56,345 nt of DNA from contig CAKNKY010000011.1 in NCBI GenBank assembly GCA_930987725.1, positions 1 to 56,345 of the forward strand. Direction: 5' to 3'. This DNA comes from an uncultured Anaeromassilibacillus sp. (GTDB taxonomy: Bacteria > Bacillota > Clostridia > Oscillospirales > Acutalibacteraceae). Every line of letters starts with the position of its first letter. The first letter of the stretch is position 1. Position numbers and translations under genes: made by a program. Positions 14,930 to 23,871 of this stretch are shown piece by piece. The notes under the pieces were generated by a model. The model saw only the letters and a list, made by a program, of their open reading frames with translations. It ran no database searches and was not told the DNA's origin.

Positions 14930-16843
14930 ATGATGATTCAAGTGACGCTCAAGGGTGACGTGAAAGAGTTTGAGGCCGGCGTTTCTGCCGCCGACGTCGC
15001 CAAATCCATCGGCGCCGGTCTTTACAAGGCCGCCTGTGCCTGCCGCATCGACGGGGAAGACGCCGATCTCCGCACGCCGCTCACGAAGGACTGCACGCTC
15101 GAGATCCTCACCTTCGATTCCGCCGAGGGCAAGCACGCCTACTGGCACACCACCGCCCACATCATGGCGCAGGCCATCGGCCGGCTGTACCCGGAGGCGA
15201 AGTTCGCCATCGGCCCCGCCATCGAGAACGGCTTCTACTATGACGTGGACCTGAACGAGACGCTCACGCCCGAAGACATGGAAAAGATCGAAGCCGAGAT
15301 GAAGAAGATCATCAAGGAAAACCTGCCGCTCGAGCGCTTTGAGCTCTCCCCGGAGGACGCCGAAAAGCTCATGGCTGAGCGCAAGCAGGATTACAAGCTC
15401 GAGCTCATCGCCGAGCACGCCGGCAAGGGCGAGAAGATCAGCTTCTATCAGCAGGGCGAGTACATCGACCTGTGCGCCGGCCCGCATCTGATGAGCACCG
15501 GCTGCGTGAAGGCCGTGAAGCTCACGAACTGCACCGGCGCTTACTGGCGCGCCGACGCGAACAACAAGATGCTGCAGCGCGTCTACGGCATCTCCTTCCC
15601 GAAGGCTTCCGATCTGGAGGCGTACCTCAAGATGATCGAGGAGGCCAAGAAGCGCGACCACCGCAAGCTCGGCCGCGAGCTGGAGCTCTTCACCATCATG
15701 GACGAGGGCCCGGGCTTCCCGTTCTTCCTGCCGAAGGGCATGGTGCTCAAGAACCTGCTCATCGACTACTGGCGTGAGATCCACCGCAAGGCCGGTTACC
15801 TTGAGATCTCCACCCCGATGATCCTCAACCGTTCGCTGTGGGAGCGCAGCGGCCACTGGGATCACTACAAGCAGAACATGTACACCACCGTGATCGACGG
15901 CGAGGATTACGCCATCAAGCCGATGAACTGCCCCGGCGGCATGCTCGTCTACAAGACGAAGCCGCGTTCCTACCGCGACCTGCCGCTGCGCATGGGCGAG
16001 CTGGGCCTGGTGCACCGCCACGAGCTTTCCGGCGCGCTGCACGGCCTGATGCGCGTGCGCTGCTTCACGCAGGACGACGCGCACATCTTCATGACGCCCG
16101 ACCAGATCAAGAGCGAGATCAAGGGCGTGGTGAGCCTCATCGATTCCGTCTACAAGACGTTCGGCTTCCAGTATCACATTGAGCTCTCTACGATGCCGGA
16201 GGACCACATGGGCGCCCAGGAGGACTGGGACCGCGCGACCGACGCGCTGCGCGGCGCCATCACCGAGCTTGGCTACGACTATGAGGTCAACGAGGGCGAC
16301 GGCGCGTTTTACGGCCCGAAGCTTGACTTCCACCTCACCGACTGCATCGGACGCACCTGGCAGTGCGGCACGATCCAGCTCGATTTCCAGCTGCCCGAGC
16401 GCTTTGAGCTCGAATACACCGGCGAGGACGGCGCGAAGCACCGCCCGATCATGATCCACCGCGTCGTGTTCGGCAGCATCGAGCGCTTCATCGGCATCCT
16501 CACCGAGCAGTTTGCCGGCGCGTTCCCGCTGTGGCTCTCGCCCGTGCAGGTGAAGGTGCTGCCGATCTCGGAGCGCCACCACGACTACGCCGAGCAGGTG
16601 CGCGCGAAGCTGGAGGCCGCCGGCCTGCGCGTGGAATCCGACCTGCGCAGCGAGAAGATCGGCTACAAGATCCGCGAAGCCCAGCTGCAGAAGATCCCCT
16701 ACATGCTCGTTGTGGGCGACAAGGAGTGCGACAACCAGACCGTTTCCGTGCGCTGCCGCAAGGAAGGCGACATGGGCGCCATGAGCGTGGCCGATTTCGC
16801 CGCCATGGCCTGCGAGAAGGACCGCACCCGCGCGATGGACTGA
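14930..16843 (+). CDS. thrS: Threonyl-tRNA synthetase
   Basis: Class II synthetase that charges tRNA-Thr, 637 residues, full length. A TGS domain covers 1-60, the editing domain follows (HTTAHIMAQAIGRLYP, then LCAGPHL), and the catalytic core has motif 2 around RMGELGLVHRHELSGALHGL and the zinc-ligand cysteine in MNCPGGM. The C-terminal anticodon-binding domain starts near 540 (VQVKVLPISERHHDYAEQV). A second ATG at 14933 is equally close to AAAGGGGAA; I keep the first. Controlled by the upstream T-box. Confidence 0.97.
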   Translation: MMIQVTLKGDVKEFEAGVSAADVAKSIGAGLYKAACACRIDGEDADLRTPLTKDCTLEILTFDSAEGKHAYWHTTAHIMAQAIGRLYPEAKFAIGPAIENGFYYDVDLNETLTPEDMEKIEAEMKKIIKENLPLERFELSPEDAEKLMAERKQDYKLELIAEHAGKGEKISFYQQGEYIDLCAGPHLMSTGCVKAVKLTNCTGAYWRADANNKMLQRVYGISFPKASDLEAYLKMIEEAKKRDHRKLGRELELFTIMDEGPGFPFFLPKGMVLKNLLIDYWREIHRKAGYLEISTPMILNRSLWERSGHWDHYKQNMYTTVIDGEDYAIKPMNCPGGMLVYKTKPRSYRDLPLRMGELGLVHRHELSGALHGLMRVRCFTQDDAHIFMTPDQIKSEIKGVVSLIDSVYKTFGFQYHIELSTMPEDHMGAQEDWDRATDALRGAITELGYDYEVNEGDGAFYGPKLDFHLTDCIGRTWQCGTIQLDFQLPERFELEYTGEDGAKHRPIMIHRVVFGSIERFIGILTEQFAGAFPLWLSPVQVKVLPISERHHDYAEQVRAKLEAAGLRVESDLRSEKIGYKIREAQLQKIPYMLVVGDKECDNQTVSVRCRKEGDMGAMSVADFAAMACEKDRTRAMD

Positions 16844-16885
16844 GCGCTGCCCGCGTGTTGAAACAGAGAGTTTGACGGCATAAAG

Positions 16886-16931
16886 AAGGCCGCCGCAGCC
16901 CTGCATTCGGCAGGACTGCGGCGGCCTTTGC
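16886..16931 (+). terminator. Terminator of thrS
   Basis: AGGCCGCCGCAG and CTGCGGCGGCCT pair over 12 bp, with a short inner hairpin (CCTGC/GCAGG), then TTTG. Also serves the convergent GH43 gene. Confidence 0.75.
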
Positions 16932-16996
16932 CGTCTTTTGGAAACGGTGCGCCTTTTTCAGGAGGACACACCGGCTGTTCCGATCCGGTCAGCGGC

Positions 16997-18679
16997 TCAC
17001 ACGATCGTGATGCGCGCCGTGACGTGGCGGAATTCGGGGGAGAGGAAGCGATCCGGGTTCAGCGTGAGCAGGGGCGTGCCGTCGGCCGCATAGTGGATGG
17101 TGCGGGCGTACGTGCTGCGCATGCCGCCGTTCGGCTTCGCGTGGTAGAAGATGACGTCGCGGCCGTACTCGTCCTTCGTGAAGGAGTTGTGGCCGGGGCC
17201 GCGCTCGCCGGCCACGTGCTCGCGGGCGAGCACCGGGTAGCCGACCTCCTCCCAGGCGTTCGGGTCGAGCAGATCGGCCGTCTCGTCGGCGATGAGCCAG
17301 CCCAGGCAGTAGTAATCGCTCACGGCGCTGCCGGAGAAGCTCAGATAGACCTTGCCGTCGTGGTAGAGTGCGAAGGGGCCCTCGTTCACCTCGGCAAACT
17401 GGCGGTCCCATGCGTAGGTGGGGCGGCAGAGCAGCACCGGCTCGCCGGCCAGGCGGTTCGGCTGCTGCGGGTCGATGGGAGCGATCATGAGGTCCGACGT
17501 GCCGTAGACGTTGCCGTCGATCGGGCGGGAGGCCCAGCAGTAATAGCTGCGGCCCGCGGCCTCGATGTACGTCATGTCGAGCGTGATGCCGTCCGGGTTC
17601 AGGGGCGTGCCGTCGGCGCGCAGGACGCGCTCGGCCTCCGACCACGAGGCCGGGTCCATGGGATCGCCCTCGCACGTCATCACGCGGGACTGCACGTGCT
17701 TCCAGTCGCCCGTGGTGCTCGCGGCGAACAGGCAGCGCAGCTTGCCGCCGATGACGTGCAGCTCCGGCGCCCAGTTGCAGCCGCTGCAGTCGCCCGAGGG
17801 CGTGGCGTGGAAGATGCAGGCGCGTTCGCCGTCCGGCAGGGCGTCGATGGAGTCGGCGCAGCGCAGCCAGAGATCGTGCGCGTCGGTGAATTCATTCGTG
17901 CCGATGAGGTAATATTTCCCGTTGAGCAGGCGCACCATCGGGTCGGCAACGCCGGGGATCATCGGCGAGCCGTAGTCCTTCACCACCGGCTTGCCGGGCA
18001 CGCAGTAGACGCCGGGGCGGCCGAAGGGGATGGAGGCCAGGACATCGCCGTCCCAGTCGATCGGGATCTCCTCGGTGGAGCCGTCGCTGTAGCGCGCGGT
18101 GAGCGGGGGCAGGTCCACCTCCGTCTCCTCGCGGGAGAGTGTGATTTCGATCGGATCGGCGGAGACGTTGCGCACCTCGCCGAGCTTCTTCACGAGGAAA
18201 TCGTATTCGCTCTCGGTGATTTCAAGCACGCTCGCCTCTATGGGGCTGTTGTTGCCGATCTGGATGCGCTCGCGCGGCGCGGCGGAGGGGAAGGTCCCCA
18301 CGCTCATGTCGCTCGGGAACGAGCCGGTGTCGCGCGGCATGAGGGAATAGTGCACGAGATCGGTCGTCTGCCACGCGGCGCGGCCGCGCAGCACGCCCTT
18401 TTCCGTGATGAGGTCGGCCGTCACGGCAATGCGGCCGTCCGGGCAGCGGTAAAGGTCAACCTGATCGAGCAGGATTGTGAGGCCGGCCGGATCCTTTGTG
18501 CGGAAATCCGCCTCGGCAAAGAGCACGCCGATCCCGAAGTTCAGCGGCTGCCACACGCCGTTTTTCCCGCGCAGCGCCAGGTGCAGGCTGTGCTCGTCCG
18601 GAATGCTGCGCGCGTCCGGCAAGCGGGTGCGGGAAGAATAACCCGCCACGGCATAGGCGGTCTTGTGTTCTTTTCTCAT
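16997..18679 (-). CDS. Glycoside hydrolase family 43 protein
   Basis: Cytoplasmic (no signal peptide) 560-residue protein with a five-bladed propeller in its C-terminal 330 residues. Visible blade motifs are GVADPMVRLLNGKYYLIG with the first catalytic Asp, NWAPELHVIGGKL, and NEGPFALYHDGKVYLSFSG with the probable acid Glu. The N-terminal 230 residues are a beta-rich region without a clear match. GH43 enzymes are arabinofuranosidases or xylosidases; the one here may act on imported oligosaccharides. It starts at ATG 18679 with AAGGAGGAA upstream. Confidence 0.85.
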   Translation of the reverse strand: MRKEHKTAYAVAGYSSRTRLPDARSIPDEHSLHLALRGKNGVWQPLNFGIGVLFAEADFRTKDPAGLTILLDQVDLYRCPDGRIAVTADLITEKGVLRGRAAWQTTDLVHYSLMPRDTGSFPSDMSVGTFPSAAPRERIQIGNNSPIEASVLEITESEYDFLVKKLGEVRNVSADPIEITLSREETEVDLPPLTARYSDGSTEEIPIDWDGDVLASIPFGRPGVYCVPGKPVVKDYGSPMIPGVADPMVRLLNGKYYLIGTNEFTDAHDLWLRCADSIDALPDGERACIFHATPSGDCSGCNWAPELHVIGGKLRCLFAASTTGDWKHVQSRVMTCEGDPMDPASWSEAERVLRADGTPLNPDGITLDMTYIEAAGRSYYCWASRPIDGNVYGTSDLMIAPIDPQQPNRLAGEPVLLCRPTYAWDRQFAEVNEGPFALYHDGKVYLSFSGSAVSDYYCLGWLIADETADLLDPNAWEEVGYPVLAREHVAGERGPGHNSFTKDEYGRDVIFYHAKPNGGMRSTYARTIHYAADGTPLLTLNPDRFLSPEFRHVTARITIV

Positions 18680-18696
18680 GGGTGTTCCTCCTTCTC

Positions 18697-18713
18697 AGCG
18701 CATTGAATGCGCT
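18697..18713. promoter_or_regulatory. Perfect palindrome, candidate operator of the GH43 gene
   Basis: AGCGCATT-G-AATGCGCT: two 8-bp arms with one spacer base, so too tight for an RNA hairpin loop without opening. It lies just downstream of the predicted transcription start and upstream of the SD, the usual place for a LacI- or GntR-type repressor. Confidence 0.55.
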
Positions 18714-18720
18714 CTTTACT

Positions 18721-18750
18721 ATGATAAAACACCAGAGCCCCTATTGTCAA
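18721..18750 (-). promoter_or_regulatory. Promoter of the GH43 gene
   Basis: Minus-strand TTGACA (18750-18745), 18-bp spacer, TATCAT (18726-18721), overlapping the start side of the palindrome region. Confidence 0.65.
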
Positions 18751-18853
18751 GACTTGCAGTTTCTATTCGGATTCTCCTTGTAAAATTTGTGTAATATATC
18801 TATATATTTCGCGTTTTCCTCTGCACATCAGCGCGGAGGGAAAGCATTTGGGC

Positions 18854-18887
18854 AAAAAAAGAAACCGTATGCCTGTTGGCATACGGC
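18854..18887 (-). terminator. Terminator of tRNA-Arg
   Basis: Minus-strand CCGTATGCC/GGCATACGG, 9 bp with a 4-nt loop, then TTTCTTTTTTT. Confidence 0.85.
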
Positions 18888-18891
18888 TTCT

Positions 18892-18968
18892 TGGCGCGCC
18901 CGAAGGGACTCGAACCCCTGACCTTCTGATTCGTAGTCAGACACTCTATCCAGCTGAGCTACGAGCGC
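18892..18968 (-). tRNA. tRNA-Arg (anticodon ACG)
   Basis: Minus-strand acceptor GCGCTCG pairs with CGGGCGC with one G-T pair, the D-arm is AGCTCAGCTGGATAGAG, the anticodon arm is TCTGACTACGAATCAGA (ACG, read as ICG), the T-arm is GGGGTTCGAGTCCC, and CCA is encoded. It stands alone between two sugar genes. Confidence 0.95.
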
Positions 18969-18973
18969 ATGTT

Positions 18974-18998
18974 CTAGCAGCTCTCTCGAAGCTGCTAG
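18974..18998. repeat. 9-bp inverted repeat in the tRNA-Arg leader
   Basis: CTAGCAGCT and AGCTGCTAG separated by 7 bp, between the -10 box and the tRNA. It covers the likely transcription start, so it could be an operator or a leader hairpin. Confidence 0.5.
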
Positions 18999-19001
18999 AG
19001 T

Positions 19002-19030
19002 ATAATAGCACATTCATGCGGAAAATGCAA
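19002..19030 (-). promoter_or_regulatory. Promoter of tRNA-Arg
   Basis: Minus-strand TTGCAT (19030-19025), 17-bp spacer, TATTAT (19007-19002). Confidence 0.7.
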
Positions 19031-19049
19031 GGGGTTTTGCGGGGGAAAT

Positions 19050-21011
19050 TTATTTTTTTCTGTTTTTCACGCGGTGCGGGCTGTGCGGCGTGCGATCGGC
19101 CGGTGTGTGCCCATGCGCGGCGGCCATGCGAACCGGCTTCACATGCGCGGCGGCCTCGGCCGGCGGGGTGTGCAGGATGGTGCAGCCGAACGGCGGCAGG
19201 AAGAGCTCGCCGTTGGCGCCGAGCGTGGCGCCGAAGAGCGACTCCGCCTCATGCCACTCGTGCGGCAGATAGATCGTCTTGGGGCGGTCGCTGCGGTTCA
19301 CGGCGCAGAAGATCGCGTCCTTTTCGCCCGTGCGGAAGTAGGAGAGCACCTGCCCGTCCACGCTGAACGGCTCGAGCCGCCCCTCGCGCAGGCAGTCGCA
19401 GCGGGCGCGCATGGCGCCCAGCCTGCGGTAGCACTCCACAAGCTCGCGGTTTTCACTGCCCCAGGGGTAGCAGCGGCGGCAGAACGGGTCCTTGTAGCCC
19501 TCCATGCCGGCCTCGTCGCCGTAATAGATGCACGGCACGCCCGGCAGCGTGAACTGCATGACGGCGGCCAGGCGCAGCAGCAGAATGCCGCGCTGGCGCT
19601 GCTCCGGGGAAAGGCGGGCCGTGCTCTGCCACTCGCGGCCGCGGTTGCCCATGGGCTCGCCGCCCAGCACGGTGAGGGCGCGCTCCGTGTCGTGCGTGCC
19701 GATGTGGTTCATGAGCAGGCGGAGCACCTGCGGCGGGTAGTTTTCCACGATGGTGAGGATGCGCTCCATCATGGCGGAGGGATCGCCGCCCGTGAGGTAG
19801 CCGAGGATCGCTTCGCGGAAGGGGTAGTTCATCACGCTGTCGAGCTGGCGGCCCAGCAGGTAGCGGCGGCGCTGGCCGTAAGCGGATTTCGTGGAGGCGT
19901 CCTCCCACACCTCGCCCAGGATGATGGCCTGCGGGTCCTGCCGTTTGGCGGCGGCGCGCAGGTTGTCCAGAAAAGCGTCGGGAAGCTCGTCCGCCACGTC
20001 GAGCCGCCAGCCGGAAGCGCCCGCCCTGAGCCACGAGGGCACGATGCCGCTTTCCCCGTTGATGTACTCGTTGTAGGACTCGTTTGTCTCGTTCACGTTC
20101 GGCAGCGTCACGAAGCCCCACCAGCTCTCGTAATCGTCCGGCCATTTGCGGAAGGAATACCACGGGTAATACGGCGAATCCTTCGACTGGTATGCGCCCA
20201 GGGCGGGATAGCGGCCCTCGCGGTTGAAATAGACGCTGTCGCTGCCCGTGTGGCTGAACACGCCGTCGAGCAGGATGCGGATGCCGAGCTTCCTCGCACT
20301 GGCGCAGAGCGAGCGGAAGTCCTCCTCCGTGCCGAGCAGCGGGTCGATGCGGGCATAGTTCGCCGTGTTGTAGCGGTGATTGGAGTGGGCCTCGAAGATG
20401 GGGTTCAGATACAGGCATGTCACGCCGAGGCTCTTGAGATACGGCAGCTTCTGCTCGATGCCGCGCAGGTCGCCGCCGAAATAGTCGGAGTTCGTGACCT
20501 CGCCCTTTTCATTCGGCTTCCACCACGGCTCGCCGCCCCAGTCCCGGCGCAGCGTGCGGTCTGCCGGCACGAGCTGCTTCTGCCTGCCGGAGCAGCAGAA
20601 GCGGTCCGGGAAGATCTGATACATCACGCCGCCGGCCAGCCAGTCCGGCGTGGTGAAGCCCTTCTCATACACGGTGAGCTGCCAGCGCGGGGCCTTCGGA
20701 TCGATGACGTCGGCGCCGTTGAAGCCGCGGCCCAGCCGCAGGCAGCCGTGCCACGTGTCCACATAGAATTCGTAGAAGTAAAGCCCTGCCGCGGGCGCTG
20801 TGTAGTGGCATTCCCACCACTCGTAGGCGTCGCCGTTCATGCCGCACCAGAACAGGCCGAGCGTCTGGCTGCCGCCCGTGTCGGCGGTGACAACGAGGCG
20901 CGCGCCGGAACACCGCTGATCCCGCGCCACGGTGATGCGGAAATGAATGGACGTTCCCGCTTCCACTGCGCCCACGGGATCGCGGTACTGTGGGTTCCGG
21001 GAATAAAACAT
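19050..21011 (-). CDS. GH13 alpha-amylase family enzyme, neopullulanase/cyclomaltodextrinase-like
   Basis: Cytoplasmic glucosidase of 653 residues. An N-terminal beta domain (1-125, CBM34-like) precedes a (beta/alpha)8 barrel that starts at VMYQIFPDRF. The four GH13 regions are seen: DGVFSHTG, GWRLDVADE with the nucleophile Asp, GEVWED with the acid/base Glu, and NHIGTHD with the third Asp. The pattern with MYQIFPDRF fits neopullulanases and maltogenic amylases. The last 28 residues are a basic, His-rich tail unusual for the family. ATG 21011 has AGGAGG upstream. Last gene of the uxuA unit. Confidence 0.88.
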   Translation of the reverse strand: MFYSRNPQYRDPVGAVEAGTSIHFRITVARDQRCSGARLVVTADTGGSQTLGLFWCGMNGDAYEWWECHYTAPAAGLYFYEFYVDTWHGCLRLGRGFNGADVIDPKAPRWQLTVYEKGFTTPDWLAGGVMYQIFPDRFCCSGRQKQLVPADRTLRRDWGGEPWWKPNEKGEVTNSDYFGGDLRGIEQKLPYLKSLGVTCLYLNPIFEAHSNHRYNTANYARIDPLLGTEEDFRSLCASARKLGIRILLDGVFSHTGSDSVYFNREGRYPALGAYQSKDSPYYPWYSFRKWPDDYESWWGFVTLPNVNETNESYNEYINGESGIVPSWLRAGASGWRLDVADELPDAFLDNLRAAAKRQDPQAIILGEVWEDASTKSAYGQRRRYLLGRQLDSVMNYPFREAILGYLTGGDPSAMMERILTIVENYPPQVLRLLMNHIGTHDTERALTVLGGEPMGNRGREWQSTARLSPEQRQRGILLLRLAAVMQFTLPGVPCIYYGDEAGMEGYKDPFCRRCYPWGSENRELVECYRRLGAMRARCDCLREGRLEPFSVDGQVLSYFRTGEKDAIFCAVNRSDRPKTIYLPHEWHEAESLFGATLGANGELFLPPFGCTILHTPPAEAAAHVKPVRMAAAHGHTPADRTPHSPHRVKNRKK

Positions 21012-21042
21012 AGACTAACCTCCTCGATGCTGGAAAGTCCTT

Positions 21043-22215
21043 TCAGGACTTGGCCCCGCCGTATGTGCCGGAGAGATCGGCCACGGCGGCGGAGACGTGC
21101 TCCTTGCGGCGCGAGGTCTTCACGCGCTTCATGAGCTCGCTGTAGAAGAGATCCTCGTCGAACGGGATCGGCACCTCATGGCCGAGCCACGCGGAGAGGT
21201 GCATCGCGTTCGAGATGGTGAGGCCGCGGATGCCCTCCTGGCCGGGGGCGATGAGCGGCTCGCCGCGCAGGATCGCCCCGGCGAAGGCGTTGAGCACGCC
21301 CACATGCTGTGCGGCCTCGCCCTCCACGGGAATCTCGCGGCGGGTGCACGGCGGCGTGCCGAACGGGATTGTGTTTGTGCGGGAAAACTCCGGTTCGGGC
21401 GTTTCCAGCTCCCAGAGCGTGAGCACGCCGTTTTCGGCCACAAGCTTGCCCTTGTCGAGCGTGATCTCGAAGCGGTTTGTGCCGGGGGCGTCGCCCGTGG
21501 AGGTCACGAACACGCCGGTGGCCCCGTTCGGATAGGTGACGAAGGCCGTCACGTCGTCCTCCACCTCGATGTCGTGCCATTTGCCGAAGGCCATGTGCGC
21601 GTCCACCGTGGCGGGCATGCCGCAGATCCACTGCCAGAGGTCGAGGTTGTGCGGGCACTGGTTCAGCAGCACGCCGCCGCCCTCGCCGCTCCACGTGGCG
21701 CGCCAGGAACCGGAATCATAGTACGCCTGCGGGCGGTACCAGTTTGTGATGATCCAGTTTGTGCGGCGGATCTGCCCCAGGCTGCCGCCCTGCACAAGCT
21801 CGCGCATTTTGCGGAACACCGGGTCGGTGCGCTGGTTGAACATCATGCCGAACACGGCGGAGGAGCGGGCCGCCGCCTCGTTCATCTCGCGCACCTGTTT
21901 GGTATAGACGCCGGCAGGCTTTTCCACCATGACGTGGAGGCCGCGTTTGAGGCACTCGATGGCGTAGCGGGGGTGGTCATAGTGCGGGACGGAGACGATC
22001 ACAGCCTCCACAAGCCCGCTGTCGAGCATAGCCTCCGCGTCGCCGAAGACGGGGAGATCCTCGCCGAGCTGCGCGCGCGCCCAGGCCAGGCGGTCCGGGT
22101 TGATGTCCGCCACGGCGGCCACCGTGAGCTCCGGGCACTTGCCCTCCCGGATATTTGTGAGATGGCCGGAGCCCATGTTGCCCACGCCGATGATGCCGAT
22201 TTTTACCTGTTTCAT
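21043..22215 (-). CDS. Gfo/Idh/MocA-family NAD(P)-dependent oxidoreductase
   Basis: Sugar or cyclitol dehydrogenase-like protein of 390 residues. The Rossmann nucleotide site GIIGVGNMGSGH is at about 6-17 and the EKPAGVYTKQ motif with the catalytic Lys (normally EKP) is present near 95; the C-terminal half is the alpha/beta substrate domain, with CPHNLDLWQWICG. I start at ATG 22215, which has GGAGGCG 6 bp upstream, not at ATG 22233. It follows the isomerase-like gene by 14 bp and is probably one step in a sugar-acid pathway. Confidence 0.88.
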   Translation of the reverse strand: MKQVKIGIIGVGNMGSGHLTNIREGKCPELTVAAVADINPDRLAWARAQLGEDLPVFGDAEAMLDSGLVEAVIVSVPHYDHPRYAIECLKRGLHVMVEKPAGVYTKQVREMNEAAARSSAVFGMMFNQRTDPVFRKMRELVQGGSLGQIRRTNWIITNWYRPQAYYDSGSWRATWSGEGGGVLLNQCPHNLDLWQWICGMPATVDAHMAFGKWHDIEVEDDVTAFVTYPNGATGVFVTSTGDAPGTNRFEITLDKGKLVAENGVLTLWELETPEPEFSRTNTIPFGTPPCTRREIPVEGEAAQHVGVLNAFAGAILRGEPLIAPGQEGIRGLTISNAMHLSAWLGHEVPIPFDEDLFYSELMKRVKTSRRKEHVSAAVADLSGTYGGAKS

Positions 22216-22229
22216 GGAAAACGCCTCCC

Positions 22230-22991
22230 TCATTCCAGGCCGAGCGACCGCAGGTATGCGTAGCTGCGGCGCAGGCAGTCAAACGGATCTTCGCCGTGGC
22301 AGTCGTCCTGCTCTACCAGCACATACTGCGTGCCGGCCTGCTCCGCCGCGGCGAGGATGCGGCTCCAGTTCAGGTTTCCCTCGCCCACAGGCGCCATGCT
22401 GGGCGCGGCGTCCACGCAGGCCATGTCCTTCACATGGATGCACGGCACGCGGCCGGAGAGGCGCTCGAGCCACTGGGCCGGGTCTGCGCCGCCGTATTGC
22501 GCCCAGTAGGTGTCGAAGGTGAAGCCGAGCAGGTCGGCCGGGAACTCCTCCACCATGCGCTCGAGGTAGATCTTGCCGCCGGGCGAGCGCATGAATTCAA
22601 ACTGGTGGTTGTGATACAGGAACAGTTTCCCGGCCGCGCGGATTTTCTCCATCGCGGGGCGGAAGCGGCGCGTGAACGCGCCGTAGTCGGCCGGGTCGTG
22701 CAGAGCGCCGGGCATCATGCCGAGGCCGATGTAGCGGCAGCCGAAGATCTCGTGGCCGGCGATGACGCGGCCCGTGTCGTCGGCGAGCGTGTCCGCCGCC
22801 GTGTGGGTGACGGCGCAGGTGAGGCCGTTCTTCTGCAGTTCCTCCCGCAGCCACTCCGGCTCATAGGCGCAGGTGCCGGAGATCTGCACCGTGCGGTAGC
22901 CGATGTCCGCCGCTTTCTTCAGCGATTCCGAAAGGCCCTCGAGCGTTTGGCACTGCTCGCGGACCGTGTAAAATTGTGCTCCTATCTGCAC
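22230..22991 (-). CDS. Sugar phosphate isomerase/epimerase-like TIM barrel
   Basis: Xylose-isomerase-like (AP endonuclease family 2 fold) protein of 253 residues. Metal-site motifs are visible: FLYHNHQFEF, GFTFDTYWAQYGGADP, IHVKDM and VLVEQDD, giving the His/Asp/His/Glu set of the fold. The start is GTG 22991 with AAGGAGG 8 bp upstream. Related proteins include inosose dehydratase IolE and tagaturonate or ketose epimerases; the substrate is not known. Confidence 0.82.
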   Translation of the reverse strand: MQIGAQFYTVREQCQTLEGLSESLKKAADIGYRTVQISGTCAYEPEWLREELQKNGLTCAVTHTAADTLADDTGRVIAGHEIFGCRYIGLGMMPGALHDPADYGAFTRRFRPAMEKIRAAGKLFLYHNHQFEFMRSPGGKIYLERMVEEFPADLLGFTFDTYWAQYGGADPAQWLERLSGRVPCIHVKDMACVDAAPSMAPVGEGNLNWSRILAAAEQAGTQYVLVEQDDCHGEDPFDCLRRSYAYLRSLGLE

Positions 22992-23019
22992 AGGTCATTC
23001 CTCCTTGCCTCTTGTCGTT

Positions 23020-23871
23020 TCAGCGGGATTCCGGCCGGCCGATCTCCTCCAGCAGCGCGCGCAGGGCGGCAGCCGCCGCGCCGAACGAGGCGCGGGCATC
23101 GCCGTATGCGCCGGCGGCCTGCGTGCGGGCGCCGTCCTGTTCGAGCGAGGAGAGGCCGGAAAAATCATAGAGGTGCGGCTCGAGCGTGAGCGTTTCGCCG
23201 CGGTAACCGCGCAGCAGCTCCGCAAGGTGGCCGGCGCCGCGCCCAGCGGGCACGACGGTGCCGTCCGGCATGGCGTCCTTCACGTGGAAGTATTCCACAT
23301 AAGGCTCGAGCAGCGCCCAGGCGGCGAGCGTTTCCTGCCCGCATTGGATGAAGTTGGCCGGGTCGAACACGGCGCGCAGCTCCGGCACGGCGCGGTGGAT
23401 CTGCTCGCAGCGGACGGCGATGTCGCCGTAAATGCCCTTTTCGTTCTCATGGCAGAGCGTGACGCCGCTGCCGCGCGCGGCCTCCGCGAAGCGCGTGAGC
23501 CGTTCCATGACCTCGTCGCGGTACACGTGCGGGTCTTCGCCGGCGGGGATATAGAAGCTGAACAGCCGAAGGTGCGCCGTGCCGAGCGCGCGGGCCACGT
23601 CGAGCCCGTGGCGGAAGGCGTCGAACGCCGGGCCGAACGGCTCGCGGATGCCCGTCTTGCCGAAGGGAGAACCGAGGGACCACACGCGCAGCCCGTTTTC
23701 CTCGAGGCGCGCGCGCAGGGCGGCGGCTTCCCGTTCTGAGAGCGTGTCCGCGCCGCGGCCGTCCACGCCGCGCAGCTCCATGAGCGGGATCCGCTCCTCG
23801 CGCAGGGCGCGGATCTGTTCCTCCACGGAAGGCCCTGCCTCGTCCGCAAAGGCTGCCAGGCGGAAGCCCAT
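23020..23871 (-). CDS. Second sugar phosphate isomerase/epimerase-like TIM barrel
   Basis: Protein of 283 residues in the same fold as the gene downstream but only distantly similar. Motifs: TLCHENEKGIYGD, AVFDPANFIQCG, YFHVKDAMPDG and LTLEPHL. The HENEKGIYGD segment resembles proteins often placed next to mannonate dehydratase. Its ATG (23871) shares a base with the uxuA stop (TGATG), so they are probably coupled; a GTG at 23874 is an alternative start. Likely to act on a uronate or keto-sugar. Confidence 0.82.
   Translation of the reverse strand: MGFRLAAFADEAGPSVEEQIRALREERIPLMELRGVDGRGADTLSEREAAALRARLEENGLRVWSLGSPFGKTGIREPFGPAFDAFRHGLDVARALGTAHLRLFSFYIPAGEDPHVYRDEVMERLTRFAEAARGSGVTLCHENEKGIYGDIAVRCEQIHRAVPELRAVFDPANFIQCGQETLAAWALLEPYVEYFHVKDAMPDGTVVPAGRGAGHLAELLRGYRGETLTLEPHLYDFSGLSSLEQDGARTQAAGAYGDARASFGAAAAALRALLEEIGRPESR

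Noticed and set aside
14864-18706. Long antisense frames opposite thrS and the GH43 gene
   Set aside because: They follow the third-codon GC bias of genuine genes and have no recognisable domains.
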